Positions 17,160 to 25,697 of a DNA stretch of 64,000 nt are shown piece by piece. The stretch covers positions 124,001 to 188,000 of the forward strand of contig DASTYC010000019.1 in the NCBI GenBank assembly GCA_035765195.1. Direction: 5' to 3'. Positions within the stretch are counted from its first letter, which is position 1. Each line of letters begins with the position of its first letter. This DNA is from CALAED01 sp035765195 (GTDB lineage: Bacteria; Actinomycetota; Actinomycetes; Streptosporangiales; Streptosporangiaceae). Made by a program: the position numbers and the translations under genes. Under the pieces are notes generated by a model, which was not told where the DNA came from, ran no database searches, and saw only the letters and a program-made list of their open reading frames with translations.

Positions 17160-18187
17160 CCACTGCCAACAGCGAACATCGTCACGCGACATCCGCGGCG
17201 GGGACGGGATCGGCGCGACGGAAAGCCGGGAGCGCGACCGAGGCGAAGGGCCGCATCAGGTGGCGCCGACCAGGCCCGCTCGACATCGGCATCGGCATCG
17301 GCATCCTTGCCGTCGTGCTCGTGGGCGCCATGACGAGCCGGTTCTTCAGCCTGGACAACGCCCGCGCCATCCTCGCCTCGACCGCGGCGGTGGGGATCAC
17401 AGCCATCGGCGCGACTTTCGTGATGATCGTAGGGTCCGCGGTGTCGCTGGCGGTGTCGCAGACCGCCACCGTCGCAGCGATGATCTTCCTTTCGACCCAG
17501 CAGCTCGGCCTCGGTGTGGCGATCTTGCTCGCGCTGGCGTGCGGCGTGGCCGTCACCGCCGCGCAGGGCGCCGTCATCGGGTTCTGGACCGCGAACCCGA
17601 TCGTGCTGACCATCGCCGCCGGCTTCGCGATCGGCGGCGTCGCGATCTGGATCAGTGGCGGCGCCACCGTCTACCCGAAGGCCACCGCGTTCAGGACACT
17701 CGACTCCACGCCCCTGGGACTGCCCCTCGCGGTCTACGTCCTGATAGGACTCGCGCTGCTCGCCCAATGGATGCTGCACCGCACCACCGCGGGCCGGCAG
17801 CTGTACCTGATCGGGGAGAACCCGGCCGCGGCGCGGGCGGCGGGGCTGCCCGTCGGCCGGGTCACCGTGATCGCCTGGGCGTTCTTCGGCGCCTGCATCG
17901 CTCTGACCGGCATCTTCCTCGCCTCGTTCAACACCAGTGCCAATGCCGACCTCGGCGGGACCCTCAGCCTGGACGCGATCGCCGCCGTGCTCGTCGGCGG
18001 CACCGCCATCGGCGGGGGGAGAGGCTCAGCGCTGCGTACGCTCGGCGGCGCGCTGCTGATCTCGGTCATCTCCGACCTTCTCCTGCTGCGAGGGTTCTCG
18101 ACCGGCGTGCAACTGCTCGCGAAGGGACTCCTCGTGCTCCTCGTCGTCGTCACCGTCCACCTGCGTTCGACCCGGGGCCGACGATGA
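17156..18187 (+). CDS. ABC transporter permease (CUT2 type), first
   Basis: A 343-residue permease with a basic cytoplasmic N-terminus (about 45 residues) and some nine or ten membrane helices. It shows the BPD_transp_2 features GITAIGATFVMIVGSAVSLAVS and the cytoplasmic loop GRQLYLIGENPAAARAAGLPV that contacts the ATPase, ending in a helix-rich IGGGRGSALRTLGGALLISV segment. Coupled to the ATPase gene by ATGA and to the next permease by ATGATC overlap. Confidence 0.9.
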   Translation: MTTANSEHRHATSAAGTGSARRKAGSATEAKGRIRWRRPGPLDIGIGIGILAVVLVGAMTSRFFSLDNARAILASTAAVGITAIGATFVMIVGSAVSLAVSQTATVAAMIFLSTQQLGLGVAILLALACGVAVTAAQGAVIGFWTANPIVLTIAAGFAIGGVAIWISGGATVYPKATAFRTLDSTPLGLPLAVYVLIGLALLAQWMLHRTTAGRQLYLIGENPAAARAAGLPVGRVTVIAWAFFGACIALTGIFLASFNTSANADLGGTLSLDAIAAVLVGGTAIGGGRGSALRTLGGALLISVISDLLLLRGFSTGVQLLAKGLLVLLVVVTVHLRSTRGRR

Positions 18188-19215
18188 TCCGGGGGCTGGT
18201 CTCACGGCCAGAACGTCTCGTACCGGCCGTATCGCTGCCGGTGGTCGTCGTCGCGTTCGCCTGCACGCCGTTGATCAGCGGGGAAGGCCTGACGACGTTC
18301 GACATCCGCAACGCCCTGCAGGGGTTCGCCCAGCTGGGCCTGCTCGCCCTCGGCCTGGGTCTCACCATGATCGCCCGCGAATTCGATCTCTCCGTCGTCG
18401 GCACCTACGCCCTCGGCGGGATGCTCGCGGTGCAGACGGGGAAGTCCTCGGCGATCCTCGGCGTGGTCGTCGCCGTGGCCGCGGGCGCGGCGATCGGCGC
18501 CGTGCAGGGCGGCCTCGTCGCCTGGCTGCGCATTCCGTCGCTGCCCGTGACCCTCGCGACGTACATCGCCCTGCTCGGGCTCACCAGCGCCATCTCCGGC
18601 GGGCTCAGCAAGACCTATACGAACAGCGCCGCGACGCTATGGGTCGACCGGACCATCCTCGTCATCTTCTCCCCGCGCAGTCTCGTCACGCTCGCGGCAT
18701 TCCTCATCGCGGCGCTTATGCTCGGCTTCACGAAGCGGGGGCGTGAGTTGCGCGCGATCGGCGGAGACCGCCGGGCCTCCCGCGTCGCCGGCGTCCGCGT
18801 GGAACGCGCTTTGATCGGGCTGTTCACGGTCTCCGGCACCCTCGCCGCGCTCGGCGGCGCGTTGCTCAGCTACAGCTACGCCTCCGCGAACCCCAATCCC
18901 GGCCTGCAGCCGCTGATCCTCGGCGCCGTCGCCGTCCTGCTCGGCGGCGTGTCGCTGGCGGGCGGCCGTGGGCTGCCCCTCGGCCTGCTCGCGGGGACCC
19001 TCTCGGTCGCGCTCATCGCGCAGATCGTCGCCATGACGGCGCTGCCCGACTACTCCACCGAGCTGCTCTACGCGGCACTACTCGTGATCATTGTGGCGAT
19101 CGACGCCCCTGGACTGCGCCAGACGCTCGACCGCCTCAAAGCCCGTAGGAATTCCAAGGCCACCTCCACGATCACCTTGGCGTCCCACGACCAGTACGGA
19201 GCTGAAAGCCCATGA
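18184..19215 (+). CDS. ABC transporter permease (CUT2 type), second
   Basis: A 343-residue permease, same family as its neighbour but diverged, so the channel is a heterodimer. Features are LGLTMIAREFDLSVVGTYALGGM, the ATPase-contact loop GRELRAIGGDRRASRVAGVRV and LLGGVSLAGGRGLPLGLLAG. About ten hydrophobic helices. The ATG overlaps the preceding stop, and its own stop overlaps the thiolase ATG. Confidence 0.9.
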   Translation: MIRGLVSRPERLVPAVSLPVVVVAFACTPLISGEGLTTFDIRNALQGFAQLGLLALGLGLTMIAREFDLSVVGTYALGGMLAVQTGKSSAILGVVVAVAAGAAIGAVQGGLVAWLRIPSLPVTLATYIALLGLTSAISGGLSKTYTNSAATLWVDRTILVIFSPRSLVTLAAFLIAALMLGFTKRGRELRAIGGDRRASRVAGVRVERALIGLFTVSGTLAALGGALLSYSYASANPNPGLQPLILGAVAVLLGGVSLAGGRGLPLGLLAGTLSVALIAQIVAMTALPDYSTELLYAALLVIIVAIDAPGLRQTLDRLKARRNSKATSTITLASHDQYGAESP

Positions 19216-20438
19216 CCGAAGCGGTAATCGTCGCGGCCGTCAGGTCCCCGATCGGCCGGGCGCGCAAAGGCTCGCTCGCCGGGATGCGTCCCGACGACCT
19301 GACCGTGCGGATGGTCCGGGCCGCCCTCGACCAGGTCCCCGCCCTCGATCCGGCGGAGATCGACGACCTGATGCTGGGCTGCGGCCTGCCCGGCGGCGAG
19401 CAGGGCTACAACATGGCCCGAGTCGTCTGCGTCCTGCTCGGCCTCGACACCGTGCCCGGAACCACGGTCACGAGGTACTGCGCGTCGTCGCTCCAGACCA
19501 CCCGAATGGCCCTCCACGCGATCAAGTCCGGTGAAGGCGACGTGTTCGTTTCCGCCGGCGTCGAAACCGTCTCCCGGTTCGACAAGGGCTCGTCCGACTC
19601 CTGGCCGGACACCCGCAATCCGCTGTTCGCCGAGGCCGAGGCCCGTACCATCGCGACCGCCGAGTCGGGCACGGACACCTGGGCCGACCCGCGAGACGCC
19701 GGGTGGCTTCCGGACGTCTACATCGCGATGGGCCAGACGGCGGAGAACGTGGCCAGGGCACGAGGGATAAGCCGCGAGGAGATGGACCGGTTCGGCGTCC
19801 GCTCGCAGAACCTCGCCGAAGAATCGATGCAGAACGGGTTCTTCGCACGCGAGATCACCCCGGTCACGCTGGCCGACGGGACGGTTGTCGATACCGACGA
19901 CGGGCCCCGGCCCGGCACCACCTATGAGGCGGTCTCACGGCTCAAACCGGCCTTCCGCCCGGACGGGCTGGTCACCGCCGGGAACTGCTGTCCCCTCAAT
20001 GACGGCGCCGCCGCGCTCGTCATCATGTCCGACGCCAAGGCGCGCGACCTCGGGATCACGCCGCTCGCCCGGATCGTGTCCACCGGCGTCACCGGCCTGT
20101 CCCCCGAGATCATGGGGCTCGGGCCCGTCGAGGCATCGAAGCAGGCACTGACCCGGGCCGGCATGACCATCGACGACGTGGACCTCGTCGAGATCAACGA
20201 GGCCTTCGCCGCACAGGTCATCCCGTCCGCCCGCGAACTCGGGATCGATCCGTTCGGCGACAGGCTGAACGTGCACGGCGGCGCGATCGCGGTCGGCCAC
20301 CCGTACGGCATGACCGGCGCTCGGATCGCGACCACCCTGCTCAACGGCCTGCGCGCCGAGGACAAGGCGATCGGGCTCGAAACCATGTGCGTCGGGGGCG
20401 GCCAGGGCATGGCGATGATCCTGGAGAGGCTTTCCTGA
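19212..20438 (+). CDS. thiolase (acetyl-CoA acetyltransferase family)
   Basis: A 408-residue thiolase that would cleave a beta-ketoacyl-CoA or condense two acyl-CoAs. The active-site triad is present: nucleophilic Cys in VTRYCASSLQTT, His in GGAIAVGHPYGMTGAR and the second Cys in ETMCVGGGQGMAM. The NEAFAAQ motif is also intact. Its ATG overlaps the permease stop, so it is translated with the importer; a catabolic role for the imported compound is inferred. Length and motifs are complete. Confidence 0.92.
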   Translation: MTEAVIVAAVRSPIGRARKGSLAGMRPDDLTVRMVRAALDQVPALDPAEIDDLMLGCGLPGGEQGYNMARVVCVLLGLDTVPGTTVTRYCASSLQTTRMALHAIKSGEGDVFVSAGVETVSRFDKGSSDSWPDTRNPLFAEAEARTIATAESGTDTWADPRDAGWLPDVYIAMGQTAENVARARGISREEMDRFGVRSQNLAEESMQNGFFAREITPVTLADGTVVDTDDGPRPGTTYEAVSRLKPAFRPDGLVTAGNCCPLNDGAAALVIMSDAKARDLGITPLARIVSTGVTGLSPEIMGLGPVEASKQALTRAGMTIDDVDLVEINEAFAAQVIPSARELGIDPFGDRLNVHGGAIAVGHPYGMTGARIATTLLNGLRAEDKAIGLETMCVGGGQGMAMILERLS

Positions 20439-20494
20439 TGACCGACCTGAGCTTCCACCTCACCGGCCGCCACGTTCAGAGGAGGACAAGATGA
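20438..20494 (+). pseudogene. 18-codon remnant of a short-chain dehydrogenase start
   Basis: Starting on the last base of the thiolase stop, an ATG frame encodes MTDLSFHLTGRHVQRRTR and ends on a TGA that overlaps the ATG of the SMP-30 gene. The first 13 residues look like the opening of short-chain dehydrogenases (SFDLTGRHVLVTGA type), after which the frame joins the next gene's ribosome-binding site. I read this as a scar of an SDR gene deleted from the operon. It could instead be a genuine coupling peptide. Confidence 0.45.
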
Positions 20495-21378
20495 CCGATA
20501 AGGCAACCACCGTGGTCAGCGGCTTCTCGTTCCTCGAGGCGCCTCGGTGGCGAGACGACCGGATCTGGATGTCCGACTTCTACACCCACCAGGTGGTGTC
20601 CGTCCGCGAGGACGGCTCGGACATCCGTGTCGAGGCGCACGTCCCGGAGCAGCCGTCCGGGCTCGGGTGGCTTCCCGACGGTCGGCTGCTGATCGTGTCC
20701 ATGCGCGACCGCAAAATCCTGCGCCGCGAGGCCGACGGCACCCTCGTCACCCATGCCGACCTCGGCGGACACGCGACCGGTCACCTCAACGACATGGTCG
20801 TCGATGCCATCGGCCGGGCTTACGTGGGCAACTTCGGCTTCGATCTCATGAGCGGCGCTCCGCTGGAGCCCGCCGCGCTGCACCGAGTGGATCCCGACGG
20901 CGAAGTGACGGAAGCGGCCGCCGACCTGTGGTTCCCCAACGGGAGCGTGATCACCGGCGACAATGTCCTCCTCGTCAACGAGACCTTCGGCAACCGCGTC
21001 TCCGCCTTCGATCTGACCGACGACGGGCGGCTCGTGAATCGGCGCGTGTGGGCGCGGTTCGGCCCCCTGCCCACCGAACGGGACGTCGAAAAGGTCCTGA
21101 CACAGCAAACCAAGGTCGCCGCCGACGGTGGCTGCCTCGACGCGGAAGGCGCCATGTGGATCGCCGACGCCACCGGGGGCCGTCTGCTGCGGGTGACCGA
21201 AGGCGGCACCGTCACCGACGAGATACGGCCGGGAATCAACGTGTACGCCTGCGCGCTCGGCGGCGCCGAGGGTAAAACGCTCTTCGCCTGTGCCGCGCCC
21301 GACTTCCACGAAGGCGCACGGAGGGCCGCGCGGGAGGCCAGCCTGCTCGCCATCCCCGTCGCCGTGGGCACCGCCTGA
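20491..21378 (+). CDS. SMP-30/gluconolactonase-family lactonase
   Basis: A 295-residue six-bladed propeller of the SMP-30/gluconolactonase/LRE family, which hydrolyses sugar or other lactones with a bound divalent metal. Landmarks are FLEAPRWRDDRIWMSDF (metal-binding Glu), PSGLGWLPDGRLLIVSM, GHLNDMVVDAIGRAYVGNFGFD (Asn-Asp metal site) and WFPNGSVITG. AGAGGAGG precedes the ATG. Last gene of the importer/thiolase operon; a lactone intermediate in the same pathway is inferred. Confidence 0.88.
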   Translation: MTDKATTVVSGFSFLEAPRWRDDRIWMSDFYTHQVVSVREDGSDIRVEAHVPEQPSGLGWLPDGRLLIVSMRDRKILRREADGTLVTHADLGGHATGHLNDMVVDAIGRAYVGNFGFDLMSGAPLEPAALHRVDPDGEVTEAAADLWFPNGSVITGDNVLLVNETFGNRVSAFDLTDDGRLVNRRVWARFGPLPTERDVEKVLTQQTKVAADGGCLDAEGAMWIADATGGRLLRVTEGGTVTDEIRPGINVYACALGGAEGKTLFACAAPDFHEGARRAAREASLLAIPVAVGTA

Positions 21379-21458
21379 TCAGCCCGGTGCCCGGGAAGCC
21401 CGCCCACACCGGATCCGACGTGCTCGATGTCAATGCGTTCGCCGAACCTACTGCCCCG

Positions 21459-21860
21459 TCAGTCGCGCGGGCTGACGATCTCGAAGCCGGCGTCCCTGGC
21501 CGCTGCGGCGAGCCGGTCGTCGTAGGTGGCCAGGCCCGTCAGGTCAGGCCCCAGGACCCGGGCGGTGGCCAGGTGGATCGCGTCCAACGAACGCAGCATG
21601 CGGTCCGGTTCGTTCATCGCCGTATCCACGATGTCGTCGTCGATACTGACGAAGTCGATGGCGGTCAGCAGGTCCCGCGCATCAGGCAGCAAAGCGGGAA
21701 ACACCCTCGTGACCGCCCGCGTCACCTCGATACGCAGGAGCGCCGAACTCGCCCACGTCGCCGCCGAAGCGTCGTCGTAGAACGCCGCGAACGCCTTGGA
21801 ATGGCTCTCCTCGACCAGCAGCTTGAGCGCGGCGGAGGTGTCGAGGTAGTAGAGACTCAC
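21459..21860 (-). CDS. vapC: VapC-type PIN-domain toxin
   Basis: A 133-residue PIN-domain ribonuclease. Acidic active-site residues are in place: YYLDTSAALKLL (Asp7), LLRIEVTRAV (Glu) and LRSLDAIHLATA (Asp), with a further Asp in ATYDDRLAAAA. VapC toxins cut tRNA or rRNA and stop translation until bound by antitoxin. The ATG overlaps the antitoxin stop by four bases, giving a standard antitoxin-toxin operon. Confidence 0.92.
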   Translation of the reverse strand: MSLYYLDTSAALKLLVEESHSKAFAAFYDDASAATWASSALLRIEVTRAVTRVFPALLPDARDLLTAIDFVSIDDDIVDTAMNEPDRMLRSLDAIHLATARVLGPDLTGLATYDDRLAAAARDAGFEIVSPRD

Positions 21861-22153
21861 CAGGACTCTTCCGCACGCAAAGCCGCCAGCGCCTCTCCCA
21901 GACGATCACTACCGTCTCCGGCCCGCATACGCGGCCGGTACCCGGGGCGCACCGCACGCCGGACCTTGCCCTCAGCCGCGAGTCGATCCAGTATCGGTGT
22001 CGCTTCCCGCTCCTCCACGGGTACGATCCGCGCCACCAAGCGGCCGTACTCGGTCACGTCGATCGTCTCGCCGCGCCGGACCCGAGCCAGCACCTCGCTC
22101 GTCTTGTGGCGCAGCTCCCGTAGCCCTACGGCGTGTTCGTTGGCCATCGCCAT
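21857..22153 (-). CDS. vapB: VapB/Phd-YefM-family antitoxin
   Basis: A 98-residue antitoxin. The N-terminal Phd/YefM DNA-binding fold reads VGLRELRHKTSEVLARVRRGETIDVTEYGRLVARIVPV; the C-terminal part is a basic, flexible tail ending in a helix (ALAALRAEESW) that would thread into the PIN active site. Two starts two codons apart are possible (22153, 22147). It is expected to repress its own operon at the palindrome upstream. Confidence 0.9.
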   Translation of the reverse strand: MAMANEHAVGLRELRHKTSEVLARVRRGETIDVTEYGRLVARIVPVEEREATPILDRLAAEGKVRRAVRPGYRPRMRAGDGSDRLGEALAALRAEESW

Positions 22154-22173
22154 ACACCATTTGTATCACAACT

Positions 22174-22185
22174 TTGTGGCCACAA
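22174..22185. promoter_or_regulatory. palindromic operator upstream of vapBC
   Basis: TTGTGGCCACAA is a perfect 12-bp palindrome 21 bp upstream of the antitoxin start, followed on the coding strand by a second partial TTGTGATACAA. Antitoxin-toxin complexes usually bind such sites for autorepression. No separate ribosome-binding site is seen, so the mRNA may be nearly leaderless. Confidence 0.5.
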
Positions 22186-22349
22186 GCCGCGCTGCGGGAC
22201 CAGCGAACACGAGCAGCCCGCACCGATCCCCTTGATCACAACCCGATTAAGGGGTGTCGCTCTCGTGCCGCTGGTCCCATGCGCGCGCCGATTGGCGCGT
22301 GTGTGGTTGTCGATCGGTGGTGTTGCCTGCGTGCCGTCGGTGCTCAGCT

Positions 22350-22739
22350 CTAGTGCCGATGACGTCTGCGCGGGATGTCTTGCGCGAGCTCCACGACAAA
22401 GCCGTCCGGGTCGGCGACATGCAGCGTCCGGTGTCCCCACGCCCGGTCGGCAGAGCCGCTGAGAATTGCGGCCCCCAGCTCCCCGAGCCGGCGAGCCTCG
22501 GCGTCGACATCATCGACCAAGAAGACGACCTCGCCGGCCGGGCCGGGCGCGGTCCGGCTGCTGGTCAGCCAGTCCGCGCGACGCCGCTCATACAACGCGA
22601 ACCTGGTCACCCCGGTGGCGTACCCCGCATATCCCGCATCCTCGAACTTCAACTCCAGCCCGACCACATCCCGGTAGAAGACGATCGAGACGGCGAGGTC
22701 GCCGACATACACGATCACATAGCCAACGCTGCGCGCCAT
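22350..22739 (-). CDS. VOC-family (glyoxalase-fold) protein
   Basis: A 129-residue vicinal-oxygen-chelate protein with paired beta-alpha-beta-beta-beta units: VGYVIVYVGDLAVSIVFYRDVVGLELKFEDAGYAGYATG in the first and GEVVFLVDDVDAEARRLGELGA ... RTLHVADPDGFVVELAQ in the second. Metal ligand positions are partly kept (final Glu in VVELAQ). The function within the superfamily (dioxygenase, resistance protein or isomerase) cannot be told. It stands alone between vapBC and a repeat. Confidence 0.82.
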   Translation of the reverse strand: MARSVGYVIVYVGDLAVSIVFYRDVVGLELKFEDAGYAGYATGVTRFALYERRRADWLTSSRTAPGPAGEVVFLVDDVDAEARRLGELGAAILSGSADRAWGHRTLHVADPDGFVVELAQDIPRRRHRH

Positions 22740-22829
22740 GCCAACCTAGATTCCGAACCGGCGCCCAGCTCACGACCCGAAAGCCGACGATCGTCGCCAG
22801 GGCCCATGCGGGACATGCCGAGCATCACG

Positions 22830-22960
22830 TACCGGTTGGGAGTTCGCGAAACGTCACACTTACTCCACCCCGATCGGCATGATCGACGAGGGCAAACGAG
22901 CTGATCAGGCCGCATAGAGGGTATACCGATGATCAAGGTCGGTGGACCCAACGTGCCACC
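22830..22960. repeat. copy A of a diverged dispersed repeat
   Basis: This lies in a 414-bp gene-free gap (22740-23153). It aligns by eye with 28240-28370, including an identical 23-bp run (22926-22948) and weaker similarity for about 100 bp on the left. In the other copy the shared run leads into a small helix-turn-helix gene; here the following frame is degenerate. Probably the decayed 5' end of the same mobile or repetitive gene. Nothing else is seen in the gap. Confidence 0.65.
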
Positions 22961-23153
22961 ATGCGAACCCTTCAGTCCTCATCGAGGGTTCGGTTGTAGG
23001 CGTGGACTCCGACCCGTTCGGGCGAGCGTGATACAGGGCCTGGCTTCGATGCCGACCCAAAGGTCGAGCATGGTCGCTCGTGTCTTCATGGCCTCAAATC
23101 TGCCCCGGCAGGCGGTCGTTCGCGTCGGCAAGAATCGCCTATGTGGTAGGCGG

Positions 23154-23969
23154 TCATTCCTGTGCGTTGTACGCTAGCCGCTCCCACTGCTTCCATTCCG
23201 CGAGCCGCCGCTCGTAGATGCCGGTGACGATCTGCGGTGCGGCGGCCCCGAACAGCACCCGCAGCGGCGGTTCTTCCGCGTCCACCACCTCCAGCAGGGC
23301 TCGGGCCGCGGCGTCCGGGTGGCCCGGTGGTTGGGCGCCGCGGCGTGCGGCGGCCGCTTCGCGTACGCCGTCGTAGTCCGGCAGCGCCGGGGAGCGGCGG
23401 GCCGACGTGCCTGCCCAGTCGGTGGCGAACCCGCCCGGCTCGACCAGGGTGACCTTGATGCCGAAGGCGGCCACTTCGAGGGCGAGCGATTCGCTGATCC
23501 CTTCGAGTGCCCACTTGGAGGCGTGGTAGGCACCCAGGTTCGTGAAAGCTCCCACGCCGCCGATGGAGGAGACCTGCACGATGTGGCCGCTTCCCTGGGC
23601 CCGCATCAGCGGCACTGCCGCCTGACTCACCCAGACCGCACCGAACAAATTGGCCTCCACCTGATCGCGAAGATCGTCTTCGGAGAGCTCCTCCACCATG
23701 CCGAAATGGCCGTATCCGGCGTTGTTGACGACCACGTCGAGCCGGCCGAACTGCGCGTGGGCGCGCCGGACCGCTGCGGTGACATTGGCGCGGTCGGTCA
23801 CGTCGAGCCGGAGCGGCAGCAGGTCCGCCTCGTACTTCACCGCCAGGTCGTCGAGGGCCGCGAGGTTCCGTACGGTCGCCGCCACACGGTCGCCGCGTTC
23901 CAGTGCGGCGACTGTGAACGCGCGTCCGAACCCGCGGGAGGCGCCGGTGATGAACCAGGTCTTACGCAT
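23154..23969 (-). CDS. short-chain dehydrogenase/reductase, classical SDR
   Basis: About 271 residues from the ATG at MRKTWFITGASRGFG, preceded by AAGGACGG; the longer frame upstream is Pro/Ser/Arg-rich and not coding-like. NAD(P)-binding TGASRGFG, VVNNAGYGHFG, the SS of QVSSIGG and catalytic Tyr/Lys in YHASKWALEG are all present. It oxidises or reduces an unknown alcohol or carbonyl. It follows the second SDR gene by 25 bp on the same strand, so the two are probably co-transcribed. Confidence 0.92.
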   Translation of the reverse strand: MRKTWFITGASRGFGRAFTVAALERGDRVAATVRNLAALDDLAVKYEADLLPLRLDVTDRANVTAAVRRAHAQFGRLDVVVNNAGYGHFGMVEELSEDDLRDQVEANLFGAVWVSQAAVPLMRAQGSGHIVQVSSIGGVGAFTNLGAYHASKWALEGISESLALEVAAFGIKVTLVEPGGFATDWAGTSARRSPALPDYDGVREAAAARRGAQPPGHPDAAARALLEVVDAEEPPLRVLFGAAAPQIVTGIYERRLAEWKQWERLAYNAQE

Positions 23970-23994
23970 CTTTCCGTCCTTAGGGAGAAGTCCG

Positions 23995-24732
23995 TCAGCG
24001 CTGGGCGGACGGACGGAGAATGATCTCGTTGACGTCGACGCCGGAGGGCTGGGCGACGGCGTAGGCGATGGCGTTCGCGACGTCCTCGGGGCGGATCGAG
24101 ACGGCTCGGTACGTACGCATGGCCTCGACGGCGAGCGGATCGGTGATGTGGTCGGCCAGCTCGGTATCAACGACGCCTGGCGAAATGGTGGTCACCCGAA
24201 TGCCCGGCTCCGATTCCAGCCGCAGTCCCTCGGTAAGCGCCCACGCGGCGTACTTGGTCGCGGAGTAGACCGCGGAGGTCTCCACGACCTGGTGGGCGCC
24301 GATCGAGGCGACCGTGACGAAATGGCCGCCTTCTTGACGGCGGAAGATCGGCAAGGTCGCGGCGATGCCGTTGAGGAGGCCACGGACGTTGACATCCAGC
24401 ATCCGGTCCCACTCCTCGACCAGCAGCGCGTCCAGCCGGGACAACAGCATGACCCCGGCGTTGCCGACCAGCACATCCAGTCGGCCATAGGAGCCCACCA
24501 CCTCCTCGGCCACCCCGTGGAAACCGGCACGGTCGGTGACGTCGAGCGGGCGGGCTTCGGCGACGTGCCCGTCCGCGGTCAACTCCGCGGCGAGCGCCTT
24601 GATTCGGTCGGTGCGGCGGGCGGTGAGGATCACGTGATGCCCAGCGGCAGCGAGCGTGCGGGCGGTGGCCGCGCCGATGCCGCTGCTCGCGCCGGTCACC
24701 AACACGACCTTCTGTTCCGGTGTCGCTGTCAT
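23995..24732 (-). CDS. short-chain dehydrogenase/reductase, classical SDR
   Basis: A 245-residue SDR from the ATG at MTATPEQKVVLVTGASSGIG. It has the coenzyme motif TGASSGIG, LVGNAGVM (G in place of the first N of NNAG), TVASIGAHQV and the catalytic pair in YSATKYAAWAL. The C-terminal SIRPEDVANAIAYAVAQPSGVDVNEIILRP is typical of the YdfG/clavulanate-dehydrogenase-like group. Divergent from an MmyB-type regulator that begins 101 bp away and is the likely controller. Confidence 0.92.
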   Translation of the reverse strand: MTATPEQKVVLVTGASSGIGAATARTLAAAGHHVILTARRTDRIKALAAELTADGHVAEARPLDVTDRAGFHGVAEEVVGSYGRLDVLVGNAGVMLLSRLDALLVEEWDRMLDVNVRGLLNGIAATLPIFRRQEGGHFVTVASIGAHQVVETSAVYSATKYAAWALTEGLRLESEPGIRVTTISPGVVDTELADHITDPLAVEAMRTYRAVSIRPEDVANAIAYAVAQPSGVDVNEIILRPSAQR

Positions 24733-24833
24733 GCCTCGAGACTCGGGCAGCTGCTTGTTACGCTCCAGGCCGCCGTGTGCATGGGAGTACCGCACCCACC
24801 ATTGGCCGCCGGTTCCCCGCCTACCCTGAAAGC

Positions 24834-25655
24834 ATGACCGAGCGACCCCTCGGGGACTTCCTGCGTAGCAGGCGGGCGCGAGTACGCCCCGAAGACGTCG
24901 ACCTGCCCGCCGGGCTGCGGCGGCGGGTGCCGGGGCTGCGGCGTGAGGAGGTCGCGCTGCTGGCCGGCGTGAGCGTGGACTACTACGTGCGGCTCGAGCA
25001 AGGGCGGGAACGGAACCCCTCACCACAAGTGCTGAACGCGCTGGGCACCGTGCTCCGCCTCGACGACGACGCCCGCTCGCATCTCTTCCGGCTCGCCGGG
25101 CTGACCCCCCGCCCCGCCATGCCTTCCCCCGAGCGCGCCGATCCCGAGCTGCTGCAGCTACTGGACGGCTGGCCGAACAACCCGGCACTGGTGCTCGGGC
25201 AGGCTTACGACGTCCTCGCCGGCAACCGGCTCGGCTACGCACTCTTCGAAGAATTCCGCGGCGGGGCGAACCTGCTGGTCAAACTGTTCCTCGACCCGGA
25301 CGCGCGCACGTTCTACAACGACTGGCGGGCCGCCGCGGTCAACACCGTTGCCGGCTTCCGGCTGCTGTACGGACACGACCCGCACCATCCACGCGTACGC
25401 GAGGTGCTCGATTCGATGCTGGAAAACAGCCCGGAGTTCACCGAACTATGGCGCGGAAACGACGCCCGGGGCAAACAAGCCGAGGTGAAGACCTTCCGCC
25501 ACCGCGATGTCGGCGAACTCACGCTGCGCATGCACGCCTTCGACGTACGGGCCGCACCCGGGCAGCAACTCGTCGTCTACCACGCCGAACGAGGCTCCGC
25601 GAGCGCGGACGCACTCGCGCTGCTCGGCACCCTCGCCGCCACCGCCGACCGATAG
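24834..25655 (+). CDS. XRE-family regulator with MmyB-like ligand domain
   Basis: A 273-residue regulator. Residues about 8-85 form an XRE helix-turn-helix (LRREEVALLAGVSVDYYVRLEQGRERNPSPQVLNAL); residues about 105-265 are the PAS-like MmyB domain (LLDGWPNNPALVLGQAYDVLAGN ... HDPHHPRVREVLDSM ... FRHRDVGELTLRMHAFDVRAAPGQQLVVYHAERGS). MmyB-type proteins often repress adjacent oxidoreductase genes and sense a fatty-acid-like ligand. A TACCCT -10-like box six bases before the ATG suggests a leaderless message. Divergent from the SDR pair. Confidence 0.9.
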   Translation: MTERPLGDFLRSRRARVRPEDVDLPAGLRRRVPGLRREEVALLAGVSVDYYVRLEQGRERNPSPQVLNALGTVLRLDDDARSHLFRLAGLTPRPAMPSPERADPELLQLLDGWPNNPALVLGQAYDVLAGNRLGYALFEEFRGGANLLVKLFLDPDARTFYNDWRAAAVNTVAGFRLLYGHDPHHPRVREVLDSMLENSPEFTELWRGNDARGKQAEVKTFRHRDVGELTLRMHAFDVRAAPGQQLVVYHAERGSASADALALLGTLAATADR

Positions 25656-25697
25656 CTCCGTCGCGACCGCCGACCGATGGCGTACCCTCGCAGCGCG

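Noticed and set aside
21384..22235. Plus-strand open frame covering vapBC
   Set aside because: Opposite to a clear PIN toxin and Phd/YefM antitoxin with overlapping genes; its product is Arg-rich noise.
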